Part shown: piece after piece, positions 24,232-33,666 of the stretch
Position numbering within the stretch: position 1 is the stretch's first letter
How the letters are laid out: each line of letters starts with the position of its first letter
Notes under the pieces: generated by a model
The model's input: the letters and a program-made list of their open reading frames with translations, nothing else
Told to the model about the DNA's origin: nothing
Databases searched by the model: none
Assembly: GCA_002351925.1 (NCBI GenBank)
Contig: DEHM01000001.1
Coordinates: 1-64,000, forward strand
From: Bacteroidales bacterium UBA2800
Lineage (GTDB): Bacteria > Bacteroidota > Bacteroidia > Bacteroidales > Paludibacteraceae
Length of the DNA: 64,000 nt
Direction of reading: 5' to 3'
Made by a program: the position numbers and the translations under genes

Positions 24232-25149
24232 TTATGACCCGAGAGCGAGGCAGAGGAGACCGGTGAGGATGCCGGCCATGCAAAGGACTTTGCGCCATGG
24301 GTCGGGTTCGCGCAGGAACAGCAGTCCATAAGCAAAACCGATGACGGCGCCGCCACGGCGGATTGTGCTGACGACCGCTATGAGACTGTCCGGATCACGA
24401 AGCGCCAACATATAGGTGTTGTCAGAGACAACAAGAAATAGGCTTATCAAGACGATAATACCTATTTTTTTGACAGACCGTAGATAGGAGACGGTCGGCC
24501 GGAGATTGTGTCGGTTTACCATCGTCCACGCCAGGAGCATCATAACGGCCTGGTAGAAGGTATAGTAGACCTGGACGGCATTGTGGTCGTAGCGGCGCAT
24601 GAGGTATTTGTCGTAGAGCCCGGCGCAAGCGCCGATGAGGATAGCGAGAGCAAGGGTTATATAGTAGCGATTGTTGATCTGCGATTGAGGATTGGTGATT
24701 GAGGATTTGCTCTTAAAGGAGAAGATAAAGACCGTGCCTATGGCGAGGCTGACACCGAGCCACTGCCAGCCATTAAGTCGTTCGCCGAAGAGGAGTACCG
24801 CGCCGAGGAGTGTCCACATCGGCCGCGTAGCCTGCATAGGGCTGACGACGGAGAGGGGCAGGTGCTTGAGCGAGATATAGGCAAAGACCCAACTGCTCAG
24901 TACGATGACCGACTTGAGGAACGTAAACAGGTGTGCCTGCAGATCGAGTGTAGGCACGAAAAAAGGCGTGGCGCGGAGCAAGTCGGGCTGCAGCCGCGAG
25001 AGACAGAGCGGCACGGCCAACAACAAAGCAGAGATACAGACACTAAGCGTCAACACGTCGATGACGCGGTTGTCGCGCAGTGCGGTCTTCTTGCTGATGT
25101 CATAACAGCCGAGACACAGCGCCGAGAGAAAAGCCAAAAGTGTCCACAT
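24232..25149 (-). CDS. EamA/DMT-family transporter
   Basis: A 305-residue inner-membrane protein with about ten hydrophobic helices in two EamA halves, a drug/metabolite transporter-type permease of unknown substrate. First half ends with VSPMQATRPMWTLLGAVLLFGERL, the second half with IAVVSTIRRGGAVIGFAYGLLF, the usual EamA signatures. Between the halves is a hydrophilic linker (FKSKSSITNPQSQINNRY) encoded by two perfect copies of GATTGAGGATT, suggesting a local insertion. It is expressed from its own promoter, which interleaves with that of murG. Confidence 0.85.
   Translation of the reverse strand: MWTLLAFLSALCLGCYDISKKTALRDNRVIDVLTLSVCISALLLAVPLCLSRLQPDLLRATPFFVPTLDLQAHLFTFLKSVIVLSSWVFAYISLKHLPLSVVSPMQATRPMWTLLGAVLLFGERLNGWQWLGVSLAIGTVFIFSFKSKSSITNPQSQINNRYYITLALAILIGACAGLYDKYLMRRYDHNAVQVYYTFYQAVMMLLAWTMVNRHNLRPTVSYLRSVKKIGIIVLISLFLVVSDNTYMLALRDPDSLIAVVSTIRRGGAVIGFAYGLLFLREPDPWRKVLCMAGILTGLLCLALGS
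24683..24707. repeat. 14-bp-spaced repeat inside the EamA gene linker
   Basis: GATTGAGGATT occurs at 24683-24693 and 24697-24707. It encodes the cytoplasmic linker between the two membrane halves of the transporter. Confidence 0.85.
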
Positions 25150-25165
25150 ATTTCAAAAACGGGCA

Positions 25166-25197
25166 CAAAAGTACAATAAAATTTGCATATATGCAAG
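25166..25197 (-). promoter_or_regulatory. promoter of the EamA transporter gene
   Basis: CTTG (25194-25197), 20 bases and TACTTTTG (25166-25173) on the minus strand. Its -33 box lies beyond the -33 box of the opposing murG promoter, so the two promoters overlap. Confidence 0.75.
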
Positions 25198-25213
25198 AAT
25201 TTTACTATTTTTG
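25182..25213 (+). promoter_or_regulatory. murG promoter
   Basis: TTTG (25182-25185), 20 bases and TATTTTTG (25206-25213) match the consensus exactly, followed by CAGCCGC. It explains expression of murG separately from the interrupted dcw operon. Confidence 0.85.
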
Positions 25214-25236
25214 CAGCCGCAAATAGATTTATTACG

Positions 25237-26310
25237 ATGAGATACTTGATTTCCGGAGGGGGAACCGGCGGACATATCTTCCCCGCAGTAAGCATAGCTA
25301 ACGCGCTGAAGGAGTTGGATCCGGAGGCACAGATATTGTTTGTGGGTGCGCTGGGTAGAATGGAGATGGAGCGTGTGCCGCAGGCGGGCTACGAGATAGT
25401 AGGTCTGCCTGTACGCGGTTTCAACCGAGCACAGCCCTGGAAAAACGTGTCGGTACTGATTGACCTCGCCAAGTCGATTCATCAAGTGAAGAAGGTCATC
25501 CGTGACTTCCGTCCAGACGTAGGTGTCGGCGTAGGCGGTTATGCCTCCGGTGCAGCAATGTGGGCGGCCGCGAAGATGGGTATTCCGATTCTGTTGCAGG
25601 AACAGAACGGCTTTGCCGGCGTAACCAATAAACTGCTGAAAGACAAAGCAGCGAAGATTTGCGTGGCCTACGAAGGCATGGAGCGTTTCTTCCCCGCCGA
25701 GAAAATCATCCTGACAGGCAACCCCGTGCGGCAGAACCTGTTGAAAGGAAAAAGGACAATGGACAATGGACAAAGGAATCTGCTGATTATCGGAGGCAGT
25801 CTGGGTGCACGGACGATCAATGAGGCGGTGATAAAGGGATTACCGGTTATGGGTGACGGGTTACGGGTTGTTTGGCAGACGGGTAAGACCTATTATGAGA
25901 GATGTAAAACAGCCTGGGAAGCAGCCGGACAGCCGAAGAACATCGAGGTGCATGATTTTCTGAGTGACATGCCGGATAGATATGCGCAAGCCGACCTGGT
26001 CATTTCGCGTGCCGGTGCAAGTAGCATCAGCGAGTTGTGTCTGCTGGGTAAGCCCGCGATCTTGGTGCCTTCTCCCAACGTAGCCGAAGACCACCAGACC
26101 CACAACGCCTTGGCGCTGGTAAACAAAGAGGCAGCAGTACTGGTACGCGACGCAGAAGCGGCCGACAAACTGATATCTACTGCGCTCGAACTCATCAAAG
26201 ATGAGAAACGTCTGGAGACGCTACACACCAACATTCTGAAGTTGGCACAGAAAGACTCCGCCAAACGGATAGCCGAAGAGGTAATGAAGTTGGCGAGAAA
26301 TGCCAAGTAA
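25237..26310 (+). CDS. murG: UDP-GlcNAc:lipid I transferase MurG
   Basis: A 357-residue GT28 enzyme that adds GlcNAc to lipid I, giving lipid II. The start MRYLISGGGTGGHIFPAVS is the family N-terminus; the longer frame upstream is discarded. Other motifs: GVGGYASG, LQEQNGFAGVTNKLL, GNPVRQNL and SRAGASSISELCLLGKPAILVPSPNVAEDHQ. Two unusual coding stretches flank the interdomain region. One is LLKGKRTMDNGQRN, encoded by GGACAAT words. The other is LPVMGDGLRV, encoded by GGGTTAC-like words. Both look like local repeat insertions in tolerant loops. No murC or ftsQAZ follows; the next gene is glgP. Confidence 0.95.
   Translation: MRYLISGGGTGGHIFPAVSIANALKELDPEAQILFVGALGRMEMERVPQAGYEIVGLPVRGFNRAQPWKNVSVLIDLAKSIHQVKKVIRDFRPDVGVGVGGYASGAAMWAAAKMGIPILLQEQNGFAGVTNKLLKDKAAKICVAYEGMERFFPAEKIILTGNPVRQNLLKGKRTMDNGQRNLLIIGGSLGARTINEAVIKGLPVMGDGLRVVWQTGKTYYERCKTAWEAAGQPKNIEVHDFLSDMPDRYAQADLVISRAGASSISELCLLGKPAILVPSPNVAEDHQTHNALALVNKEAAVLVRDAEAADKLISTALELIKDEKRLETLHTNILKLAQKDSAKRIAEEVMKLARNAK
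25754..25776. repeat. 7-bp GGACAAT repeat inside murG
   Basis: GGACAAT, GGACAAT and GGACAAA run in 7-base register and end with GG. The same word family appears inside murE (near 17808) and topB (7275-7297). Confidence 0.85.
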
Positions 26311-26352
26311 AGTGTAAAAAACATATAATAGTAGTACATTTTTCCGAAAAAT

Positions 26353-26384
26353 CTTGCACAATTAAAAAAAATTGTGTAATTTTG
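26353..26384 (+). promoter_or_regulatory. glgP promoter with inverted repeat in the spacer
   Basis: CTTG (26353-26356), 20 bases and TAATTTTG (26377-26384), followed by GCGGCCGC. The spacer carries the inverted repeat CACAATT / AATTGTG around an A tract (26358-26376), well placed to be an operator. Confidence 0.75.
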
Positions 26385-26433
26385 CGGCCGCTTTTGAAAG
26401 AACGCGAAAAATAATATCAAACAATCATATTTT

Positions 26434-28989
26434 ATGAAGATTAAAGTAAGTAATGTGAATCAGCCGAACTGGAAGGAGTGCAACATCCACGCCAACATGC
26501 CGGCAGAGCTGAGCAAACTGCAAGAGATTGCGTACAACATGTGGTGGACCTGGAATGGTCAAGCACGCGACCTGTTCCGCTACATCGGCAACGACGATTG
26601 GCATCGTGCCGGTTCGAACCCTGTTGTACTGATGAACACGATCAGTTACGATCGTATGGTAGAGCTGTCGAAGGACGAGACGTTCATGCAGCGGCTCAAC
26701 GATGTATACGCCGAGTTCCGTGCCTATATGGACGAGCCGCGTGACAAGAAGAAACCGAGTATCGCTTATTTCTCGATGGAATACGGTATTGCGCACCTGC
26801 TGAAGATCTATTCGGGCGGTCTGGGAATCCTGGCCGGCGATTATATCAAAGAGGCTAGCGACTGCAACATCGATATGACGGCTATCGGTTTCCTCTATCG
26901 TTATGGTTATTTTACCCAGACGCTGAGTCCGGAAGGTCAGCAGATAGCAAACTACGAAGCACAGAACTTCGCCAACCTGCCTATTACGCAGGTGAAAGAG
27001 AAAGACGGTAGCGACATGGTGATCGAGGTGCCCTACCCCGACCGCGTGGTGAAAGCTTATCTTTGGCGCGTAGCCGTAGGTCGTATGGATTTGTATCTGC
27101 TGGATACCGACAACGACCTGAACAGCGAGTGGGATCGCCAGATTACTCACCAGCTGTACGGCGGCGATTGGGAGAACCGTATCAAACAGGAGATCCTGCT
27201 GGGTATCGGTGGTATGTTGGCCCTGAACAAACTGGGTATTAAGAAAGATGTTTACCACTGCAACGAGGGTCACGCCGCCCTGATGGGTCTGCAACGTATG
27301 GTGGACCTGGTAGCAGAGGGTCTGACTTTCAACCAAGCTAAGGAAGTGGTCCGCGCCAGCGGTTTGTACACCTGCCACACTCCGGTTCCTGCAGGTCACG
27401 ACTACTTTGAAGAGAGTCTGTTCTACAAATACATGAGTTCGTACGCCGACAAACTGGGTATCTCGTGGGATGAGTTGATCGGTATGGGTCGTACCAATCC
27501 CGAGGATAAGAACGAGAAGTTCTCGATGTCGGTCTTCGCGCTGAACACCTGCCAAGAAGCAAACGGTGTATCGTGGCTCCACGGCGAAGTCAGCAAGAAG
27601 ATGTTCGCGCCTGTATGGCCTGGTTATTTCCCTGAAGAGCTACACGTAGACTACGTGACCAACGGTGTGCACATGCCGACATGGGCAGCCAGCGACTGGA
27701 AAGCCGTATACAATAAATACCTGCCGGAAGGCTGGCAGAAAGATCAGTCGAACATGGATATGTGGAAGCCGTATGCCGACATCCCCGATGCTGAAATCTG
27801 GGCTACGCGCATGGAGCTGAAGCGTAAGATGATGGAATACATCAAGGATCAGTTCAAGAACGACTGGATGAAGAACCAGGGTGACCCGGGCCGTATTATC
27901 CAAGCGCTGAGCGAGATGAACCCCAACAATCTGATCATCGGTTTCGGTCGTCGTTTTGCAACCTACAAACGTGCTCACCTGCTGTTCACCGACCTGGAGC
28001 GCCTGGACAAGTTGGTCAATAACCCTAACTACCCGGTACAGTTCCTCTTCACCGGTAAGGCGCACCCCGCAGACGGTGGTGGTCAGGGCCTGATCAAGCG
28101 TATCATTGAGATCAGCCGTATGCCGCAATTCCTGGGCAAGATCATCTTCCTGGAGAACTATGATATGCGTTTGGCCAAACGATTGATCTCAGGTGTAGAT
28201 ATCTGGTTGAACACGCCGACTCGTCCGCTGGAGGCCAGTGGTACGTCGGGAGAAAAAGCTCAGATGAACGGTGTATTGAACTTCTCCGTGAAGGACGGTT
28301 GGTGGTACGAAGGTTACGTGAAGGGCGCAGGATGGTACCTGACCGAAAAACGTACCTACGAGAACCAAGCTCACCAGGATCAGTTGGATGCCGCCACGAT
28401 CTATTCGCTGCTTGAGCGCGACATCATCCCGCTGTATTACGCTAAGAACTCGAAGGGCTACAGCCCCGAGTGGATTCAGTATATCAAGAACTCGGTAACA
28501 AAGATCACGCCACGCTTCACGATGAAACGCATGTTGGACGACTATTTCGCTAAGTTCTACAACAAACTGGCGAAACGTCACGCCCTGCTGATGGCGGACA
28601 ACTACAAAGTAGCCAAAGAGATCGCCGCGTGGAAAGAGAACATCGCTGCCCACTGGGACGAGATAGAGGTAGTTGACAAGACGGCAGTAGACCTCAACAG
28701 CCTCAGCGTAGGTGATAAATTCCGCGTAGCGGTAGAACTGGACACCCACGGTCTGAACGACAAGGGCATCGGCGTAGAACTCGTAGCTGTACGGACCTCT
28801 ATCCATAACAACGATAAACTCTATGAGGTAGAGCCGTTGAAACTGGTTAAGGCAGATGGTCGCCACCTGTTCTTTGAGAACACCTATCAGCTCGACTATG
28901 CCGGCGGTATGAAGTTCGCACTGCGTATGTATCCACACCACGAATTGCTGCCGCACCGCATGGACTTCTGCTACGTTCGCTGGATCTAA
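26434..28989 (+). CDS. glgP: Alpha-glucan (glycogen) phosphorylase
   Basis: An 851-residue GT35 phosphorylase of the short 'alpha-glucan family phosphorylase' class, releasing glucose-1-phosphate from glycogen or maltodextrins with PLP. It has the N-terminal DUF3417-type region ([14 protein letters not shown]), [49 protein letters not shown], and the PLP site region [17 protein letters not shown]. The C-terminal 100 residues form a beta-rich extension ([15 protein letters not shown]). It has its own promoter and terminator, so it is a single-gene unit. Confidence 0.93.
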   Translation: MKIKVSNVNQPNWKECNIHANMPAELSKLQEIAYNMWWTWNGQARDLFRYIGNDDWHRAGSNPVVLMNTISYDRMVELSKDETFMQRLNDVYAEFRAYMDEPRDKKKPSIAYFSMEYGIAHLLKIYSGGLGILAGDYIKEASDCNIDMTAIGFLYRYGYFTQTLSPEGQQIANYEAQNFANLPITQVKEKDGSDMVIEVPYPDRVVKAYLWRVAVGRMDLYLLDTDNDLNSEWDRQITHQLYGGDWENRIKQEILLGIGGMLALNKLGIKKDVYHCNEGHAALMGLQRMVDLVAEGLTFNQAKEVVRASGLYTCHTPVPAGHDYFEESLFYKYMSSYADKLGISWDELIGMGRTNPEDKNEKFSMSVFALNTCQEANGVSWLHGEVSKKMFAPVWPGYFPEELHVDYVTNGVHMPTWAASDWKAVYNKYLPEGWQKDQSNMDMWKPYADIPDAEIWATRMELKRKMMEYIKDQFKNDWMKNQGDPGRIIQALSEMNPNNLIIGFGRRFATYKRAHLLFTDLERLDKLVNNPNYPVQFLFTGKAHPADGGGQGLIKRIIEISRMPQFLGKIIFLENYDMRLAKRLISGVDIWLNTPTRPLEASGTSGEKAQMNGVLNFSVKDGWWYEGYVKGAGWYLTEKRTYENQAHQDQLDAATIYSLLERDIIPLYYAKNSKGYSPEWIQYIKNSVTKITPRFTMKRMLDDYFAKFYNKLAKRHALLMADNYKVAKEIAAWKENIAAHWDEIEVVDKTAVDLNSLSVGDKFRVAVELDTHGLNDKGIGVELVAVRTSIHNNDKLYEVEPLKLVKADGRHLFFENTYQLDYAGGMKFALRMYPHHELLPHRMDFCYVRWI

Positions 28990-29014
28990 TCGCGTTCAGC
29001 AAGGAGATCAAAAC

Positions 29015-29048
29015 TAGAAGAAGCGACCTTCGGGCCGCTTCTTCTTTT
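29015..29048 (+). terminator. intrinsic terminator of glgP
   Basis: AGAAGAAGCG (29016-29025) pairs with CGCTTCTTCT (29036-29045) around a ten-base loop, followed by a short T run. It lies between the convergent ends of glgP and the DHH gene. Confidence 0.85.
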
Positions 29049-29051
29049 ATC

Positions 29052-30119
29052 TCAGTCTTTCTTGAAATACTTAGGGTACTCGCGCAGGAACAGACGCGCT
29101 GCCGCACGGATAGATCCGTAGAAATCACCTCCAGAAGCGTTCGCGTGTCCGCCGCCGCGGAACACTTCGGCAGCCATGACATTGACCGGTCGGTCGCCTT
29201 GCGAACGGAACGACACTTTCACCACATTCTTCGATGTGCCGGGTTTCGGTTCCTGTTCACGCATAAAGACCGAATAGAAGATATCTCCCATCTGCAGCGG
29301 CATATTGACGATACCTTCGGTATCACCCTGCTTGTAGTTGAACTGCTTGAGTTCCTCTATTGAGAGCGTTATCAGCGCCAAGTGATACTCCGGAAAGAGC
29401 TGCATCTTGCGGTAGAGACAATACCCCGTCATGTGCATTCGGTCCGCCGAATACTGATTGAAGACACGGTCGTAAATCTTGTCTTTCTCTATCCCCGCGC
29501 GCATTAACTCCGCCACTATCTCATAGAGATCGGGGTTACTGCTGTTATACGAAAAATTGCCTGTATCGGTCATTAACCCTGTGTAGAGACAATTGGCAAT
29601 ATCTAGGATTGGCCGCCAATGGTCCCGTCCTTGGTTCGAATTACTCTGCCCTTGGTTTAATAAATAATAGACTAATTCGCAGGTCGAAGAAGCTGAGGGG
29701 TCGGAAATCATGACCGTAGCGAAGTCCGTCGGGTGCAGATGATGGTCAATCATGAGTTTTGGGCACGGTTTTTGCAGGAGTCTTTCTCCGATAGGGCCTA
29801 TGCGTTTGGCATCGTTAAAATCGAGGCAGACCGCCAGATCGGCTTCATCCAGCCGCTGATCGCACATCTCGGCTTGCCGCTCGTATACCAACACCTCCGC
29901 TACGCCGGGTAGCCAAGCCAGGAAATCCGGGAAGTCGTTAGGCACAATCACCGTCGCACGGACATCCGCGGCACGCGACTCCAGATAATGGCGTAAGGCC
30001 AACGAGGATCCCATTGCATCGCCGTCAGGCCCCATATGCGTGAAGATGACTACGCGGCGAGCGGCATTGAGCAATCGGTGCGCCTCAGCAGCCAGTTGTA
30101 TGTCAATTCTACTTGTCAT
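29052..30119 (-). CDS. DHH-family phosphoesterase (NrnA-like)
   Basis: A 355-residue DHH/DHHA1 phosphoesterase resembling NrnA, which degrades short oligonucleotides and dephosphorylates 3'-phosphoadenosine 5'-phosphate. The catalytic motifs are FTHMGPDGDAMGSSLAL, VCLDFND, LMIDHHLHPTDF and the DHHA1 substrate motif FRGGGHANASGG. The start at 30119 is supported by the promoter 17 bases upstream; a frame extending to 30158 crosses it. It diverges from the PPIase operon with overlapping promoters. Confidence 0.88.
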   Translation of the reverse strand: MTSRIDIQLAAEAHRLLNAARRVVIFTHMGPDGDAMGSSLALRHYLESRAADVRATVIVPNDFPDFLAWLPGVAEVLVYERQAEMCDQRLDEADLAVCLDFNDAKRIGPIGERLLQKPCPKLMIDHHLHPTDFATVMISDPSASSTCELVYYLLNQGQSNSNQGRDHWRPILDIANCLYTGLMTDTGNFSYNSSNPDLYEIVAELMRAGIEKDKIYDRVFNQYSADRMHMTGYCLYRKMQLFPEYHLALITLSIEELKQFNYKQGDTEGIVNMPLQMGDIFYSVFMREQEPKPGTSKNVVKVSFRSQGDRPVNVMAAEVFRGGGHANASGGDFYGSIRAAARLFLREYPKYFKKD

Positions 30120-30135
30120 ATTTGGAAATTTTGTG

Positions 30136-30166
30136 CAAAGATACAGATTTATTTGCATATATCAAA
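30136..30166 (-). promoter_or_regulatory. promoter of the DHH phosphoesterase gene
   Basis: TTTG (30163-30166), 19 bases and TATCTTTG (30136-30143) on the minus strand. It interleaves with the promoter at 30152-30183. Confidence 0.8.
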
Positions 30167-30183
30167 ATTTTTTTGTAATTTTG
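30152..30183 (+). promoter_or_regulatory. promoter of the PPIase-gldG-parAB operon
   Basis: TTTG (30152-30155), 20 bases and TAATTTTG (30176-30183). No other promoter-like spacer exists between here and 41717, so this may drive eleven genes. Confidence 0.85.
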
Positions 30184-30230
30184 CGGGCTGTTTGTATGGA
30201 ATACAAAAAAATATTTAAAAATCAATGTAT

Positions 30231-32027
30231 ATGAAGAAGATTTTATTGGTATTAGTCGCCGGTTGGATGGGTCTCGCTATGCAGGCTCAGACGTTGATGA
30301 CCGTAAATGGTCAACCCGTCACCGCTGAGGAGTTTCTCTACATCTATGAGAAGAACAACCAGGCCGGCGCCGTTGATCCCAAAACGATGGACGAGTATCT
30401 GGACATGTTCATCAATTTCAAACTCAAAGTGATGGAGGCCGAGCAACAAGGTATTGACACCACTGCCGCATTCAAGAAAGAGTTGAAAGGCTACCGTGCA
30501 CAGGCTACGCCTAAGTACATGCAAGACCAGCAGGCTATCGATAGTCTGGTGGAGATGAGTTGGCAGCACATGGCGAAAGACCGCCGTGCGGCACATATCG
30601 CCATCCAGTGTCCGGCTAACGCCAGTCAGGGTGCCATCGACACCGCTCTTGCCAAGATTAACGAGGCACGCGAACGCGTCACCATCGGCAAGGGTGTGAT
30701 GAAAGGCAAAGGCAAACGTGCCAAACTGGTGCGTCAGAAAGTGGAGGCGTTCGACAAAGTGGCTCGCGAAGTAAGCACCGACCCGAGCGTACAAGAGACA
30801 GGCGGCGAACTGGGATGGATCACTCCGTTCCGCTATGTCTATCCGCTGGAAGAGGCTGTATACAACACTCCGGTAGGCCAGATCAGCGAGGTATTCCGCA
30901 CTCAGTACGGTTTCCACATCGTCCTGATAGAAGAGGAACGTGACCACGAGGAAGTTAAGGCCCGCCATATTATGAAGATGGTGCCGCGCGCCAACGAGGC
31001 AGACCCCGAGCAGACCAAACAGGCCGATAGCACAGCTGCCGTCAAGAAAGCCCAGATTGACAGTCTGCGTGCCCTTGTGACGACAGAGAACTTTGCCCAA
31101 ATGGCTCAGACTGAGTCGGAGGACCGTGGCAGCAGTGCCCGTGGAGGTGACCTGGGTTGGTTCGGTAAGGGTATGATGGTCAAACCGTTCGAAGATGCCG
31201 CTTTCAGCATGAAGGATGGCGAGATAAGCCAGCCCGTCCGCTCCGCTTACGGTTGGCACATCATCCTCAAAGAGGGACAACGCGGTATCCAACCGCTCGA
31301 CTCGATGCGTGCACAGATTCTGCGTCAGGTACAACGCGACGAGCGCATGAAAGAAGCCGACAAGAGCTTCGTACGCAAAGCGCGTGCCGAGTATAACCTA
31401 CCGGCTGAGATGAGCGACGCCGAGGTGAAAGCCTATGCTGACGAGCACCTGGAGGATAAGTACGCCGACCTGAAGAACCTCGTCAAAGAGTATCACGACG
31501 GTATTCTCTTGTTCGAAGTATCGCTGCGCGAGGTATGGGACAAAGCGGCCAAAGACACCGCTGGTCTTGAGGCTTATTTCCAAGCTAACAAGCAGAAATA
31601 CACCTGGGAGCAACCCCGTTGGAAAGGCTATCTGCTGCAATGTAAAGACCAGAGTAGCGCCAAGGTGGCCAAGTCGATTATCAAGAGTGCTGACGCCGAC
31701 AGCGTCAACGCCTACATTGCCCGCCGTTTGAACACCGACACCGTGCAGTATGTCAAAGTGCAACACGGCTTGTGGGAAAAAGGCAAGAACGGCGCCATCG
31801 ACAAGTTCGGTTTCAAAGACAAGAAAGCCGAGTATACCCCCTCGGAGCAACTCCCCGTTGTGATCTGTATCGGTAAGAAACTCAAAGCACCGGAGACATG
31901 GAGCGACGAAAAAGGCAAAGTGACCACCGATTACCAGGACTATCTGGAGGCAGAGTGGATTAAGGCTCTTCGCGCAAAATATCCCGTCGTACTAAACGAA
32001 GAAGTTTGGGAAAAGATTAAGAAATAA
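30231..32027 (+). CDS. Periplasmic peptidyl-prolyl isomerase (double parvulin)
   Basis: A 598-residue SurA/PpiD-type chaperone-isomerase. A Sec signal peptide (about 1-20, ending MQAQ) is followed by a SurA-like N-domain and two parvulin domains. The first is at about 115-240 (AHIAIQCP ... GGELGWITPFRYVYPLEEA), the second at about 245-355 (ARHIMKMVP ... GGDLGWFGKGMMVKPFEDAAF). The first parvulin carries a strongly basic insert (MKGKGKRAKLVRQK). The C-terminal 200 residues are an extra domain. It probably folds outer-membrane or T9SS components. First gene of the operon, 4 bases before gldG. Confidence 0.9.
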   Translation: MKKILLVLVAGWMGLAMQAQTLMTVNGQPVTAEEFLYIYEKNNQAGAVDPKTMDEYLDMFINFKLKVMEAEQQGIDTTAAFKKELKGYRAQATPKYMQDQQAIDSLVEMSWQHMAKDRRAAHIAIQCPANASQGAIDTALAKINEARERVTIGKGVMKGKGKRAKLVRQKVEAFDKVAREVSTDPSVQETGGELGWITPFRYVYPLEEAVYNTPVGQISEVFRTQYGFHIVLIEEERDHEEVKARHIMKMVPRANEADPEQTKQADSTAAVKKAQIDSLRALVTTENFAQMAQTESEDRGSSARGGDLGWFGKGMMVKPFEDAAFSMKDGEISQPVRSAYGWHIILKEGQRGIQPLDSMRAQILRQVQRDERMKEADKSFVRKARAEYNLPAEMSDAEVKAYADEHLEDKYADLKNLVKEYHDGILLFEVSLREVWDKAAKDTAGLEAYFQANKQKYTWEQPRWKGYLLQCKDQSSAKVAKSIIKSADADSVNAYIARRLNTDTVQYVKVQHGLWEKGKNGAIDKFGFKDKKAEYTPSEQLPVVICIGKKLKAPETWSDEKGKVTTDYQDYLEAEWIKALRAKYPVVLNEEVWEKIKK

Positions 32028-32031
32028 ATTG

Positions 32032-33666
32032 ATGCGGAAGTACGCGCCGTACATATTCATCGCAGGTCTGTTCCTGTGTCTCTACGGAACGCTGCAAATG
32101 CGTCCCGTGCGGTGGGATTTGACGGACGACAAGCACTATAGTTTGAGCGAAGCATCAAAGAACCTGCTTCGTTCAACCGACGCCCCTGTCGAGGTGACGC
32201 TGTTCCTGCAGGGAGACCTCAATGCCGGTTTCCGTCGGCTGCAAAAAGCCACACGGGAGACGCTCGACGAAATGGCTGTCTACTGCGACCTCCGAGTTTC
32301 TACGGACATCAACGATCTTGCGGACTCCTTGGGGCTGCCCCCCATCGTCATCCACGAGCGCGAGCAGAACGGCAAGACAGCACAGACGACTGTTTATCCC
32401 TACGCGCTGATGCGCTATAAGGGTAAGCGGGCACCAATAGCGTTACTCAAAAACACCCGCGGACTGAGCGGAGAAGAGAACCTGAACGCCAGCATCGAGA
32501 ACCTCGAGTTCGCCTTTGCCGAAGCGCTCCACCTGTTGCAACAAGACGAGACACCGCGCGTGGCCATTCTGGAAGGACACGGAGAACCCGACGAGGCGCA
32601 CACCTACGACTTGATGCGTGCGCTGAGCCGCTATTTCCAAGTGGACCGCGGCAGTATTCTCGCCGCCGACTCCACAGCAGTAGACGCGCACATGCTTGAT
32701 GGTTATAAAGCCATCCTGATTGTAGGCCCACAGACGGCGTTCTCCGATGCGGAGAAATTCGTCATCGACCAGTACCTGATGCAGGGCGGCGCGGTGCTAT
32801 GGGCACTCGACGGCGTGCGGTTCAGCGAGCAGGTGCTACAGCAAGAGGGCTTCACGCCTATCGTGGCGCTCGAGCTCGCGCTGACCGATATGCTCTTCCG
32901 TTACGGCGTACGTATCAACCCTGCCCTGGTGCAAGATGTGCAATGTCTGCCCATCCCCGTCAATGTGTCGAGCGATCCGCAGCAACCCAATTTTCAACCC
33001 CTTCCTTGGACCTACGCTCCGTTGCTACTGACCAGTCAAGGCAGCCCCATCACCAAGAATCTCGGACAAGTCAGCAGTATGTTTGTCAGTCCGATAGATG
33101 CCGTAGGCGGAGAGGATGGTATCGAAAAACGGGTTCTGCTGGCAACCAGTACAGCCACGCGACTGACCGCTACGCCGGGCGAAGTCAACCTGAGTGACAT
33201 GAATCCCGACATGACGCAGTTCCGCTACCAGTATGTGCCGGTAGCCGTATCGATGGAGGGTGTGTTCAACAGCGCTTTTGCGCACCGCATGGTGCCTGAA
33301 GGCATCGTCAACGGTACACCTATCATCAAGCAGAGCCGATTGACGCATCAGGTGGTTATCGGTTGCGGAAGTATCGCCGGCAACGAATTGCAGAAAGGGC
33401 AACCCCTTCCTATGGGCTACGACCGCTACAGCAGCATGCAGTTCAGCAACCGCGACTTGATGGTCAATGCCGTCCTCTGGCTCACCGATGCCGACGGACT
33501 AATCAGTCTGCGCGAGAAGAGTGTCGCGCTCCGGTTGCTCAACGACAAACGGGCACACGACGAACGAACCAAGATACAATTGATAAGCACTATCAGCCCT
33601 ATAGCCATATTGGCACTACTCGGACTGACGGTACAACTAATACGAAGAAGAAAATATGAGAAATAA
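32032..33666 (+). CDS. gldG: GldG-like gliding/ABC-associated protein
   Basis: A 544-residue protein with one N-terminal helix (YIFIAGLFLCLYG), a large periplasmic domain and one C-terminal helix (about 520-537, ISPIAILALLGLTVQLI). The N-terminal WDLTDDKHYSLSEASKNLL, then EVTLFLQGDL and a central ILEGHGEPDEAH are hallmarks of GldG/GldG-like ABC-associated proteins. In gliding Bacteroidetes GldG works with the permease GldF and ATPase GldA; neither is in this window, so the transporter must be completed from elsewhere or the protein has another role. A TTG just upstream is possible but ATG 32032 is better placed. Confidence 0.85.
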   Translation: MRKYAPYIFIAGLFLCLYGTLQMRPVRWDLTDDKHYSLSEASKNLLRSTDAPVEVTLFLQGDLNAGFRRLQKATRETLDEMAVYCDLRVSTDINDLADSLGLPPIVIHEREQNGKTAQTTVYPYALMRYKGKRAPIALLKNTRGLSGEENLNASIENLEFAFAEALHLLQQDETPRVAILEGHGEPDEAHTYDLMRALSRYFQVDRGSILAADSTAVDAHMLDGYKAILIVGPQTAFSDAEKFVIDQYLMQGGAVLWALDGVRFSEQVLQQEGFTPIVALELALTDMLFRYGVRINPALVQDVQCLPIPVNVSSDPQQPNFQPLPWTYAPLLLTSQGSPITKNLGQVSSMFVSPIDAVGGEDGIEKRVLLATSTATRLTATPGEVNLSDMNPDMTQFRYQYVPVAVSMEGVFNSAFAHRMVPEGIVNGTPIIKQSRLTHQVVIGCGSIAGNELQKGQPLPMGYDRYSSMQFSNRDLMVNAVLWLTDADGLISLREKSVALRLLNDKRAHDERTKIQLISTISPIAILALLGLTVQLIRRRKYEK

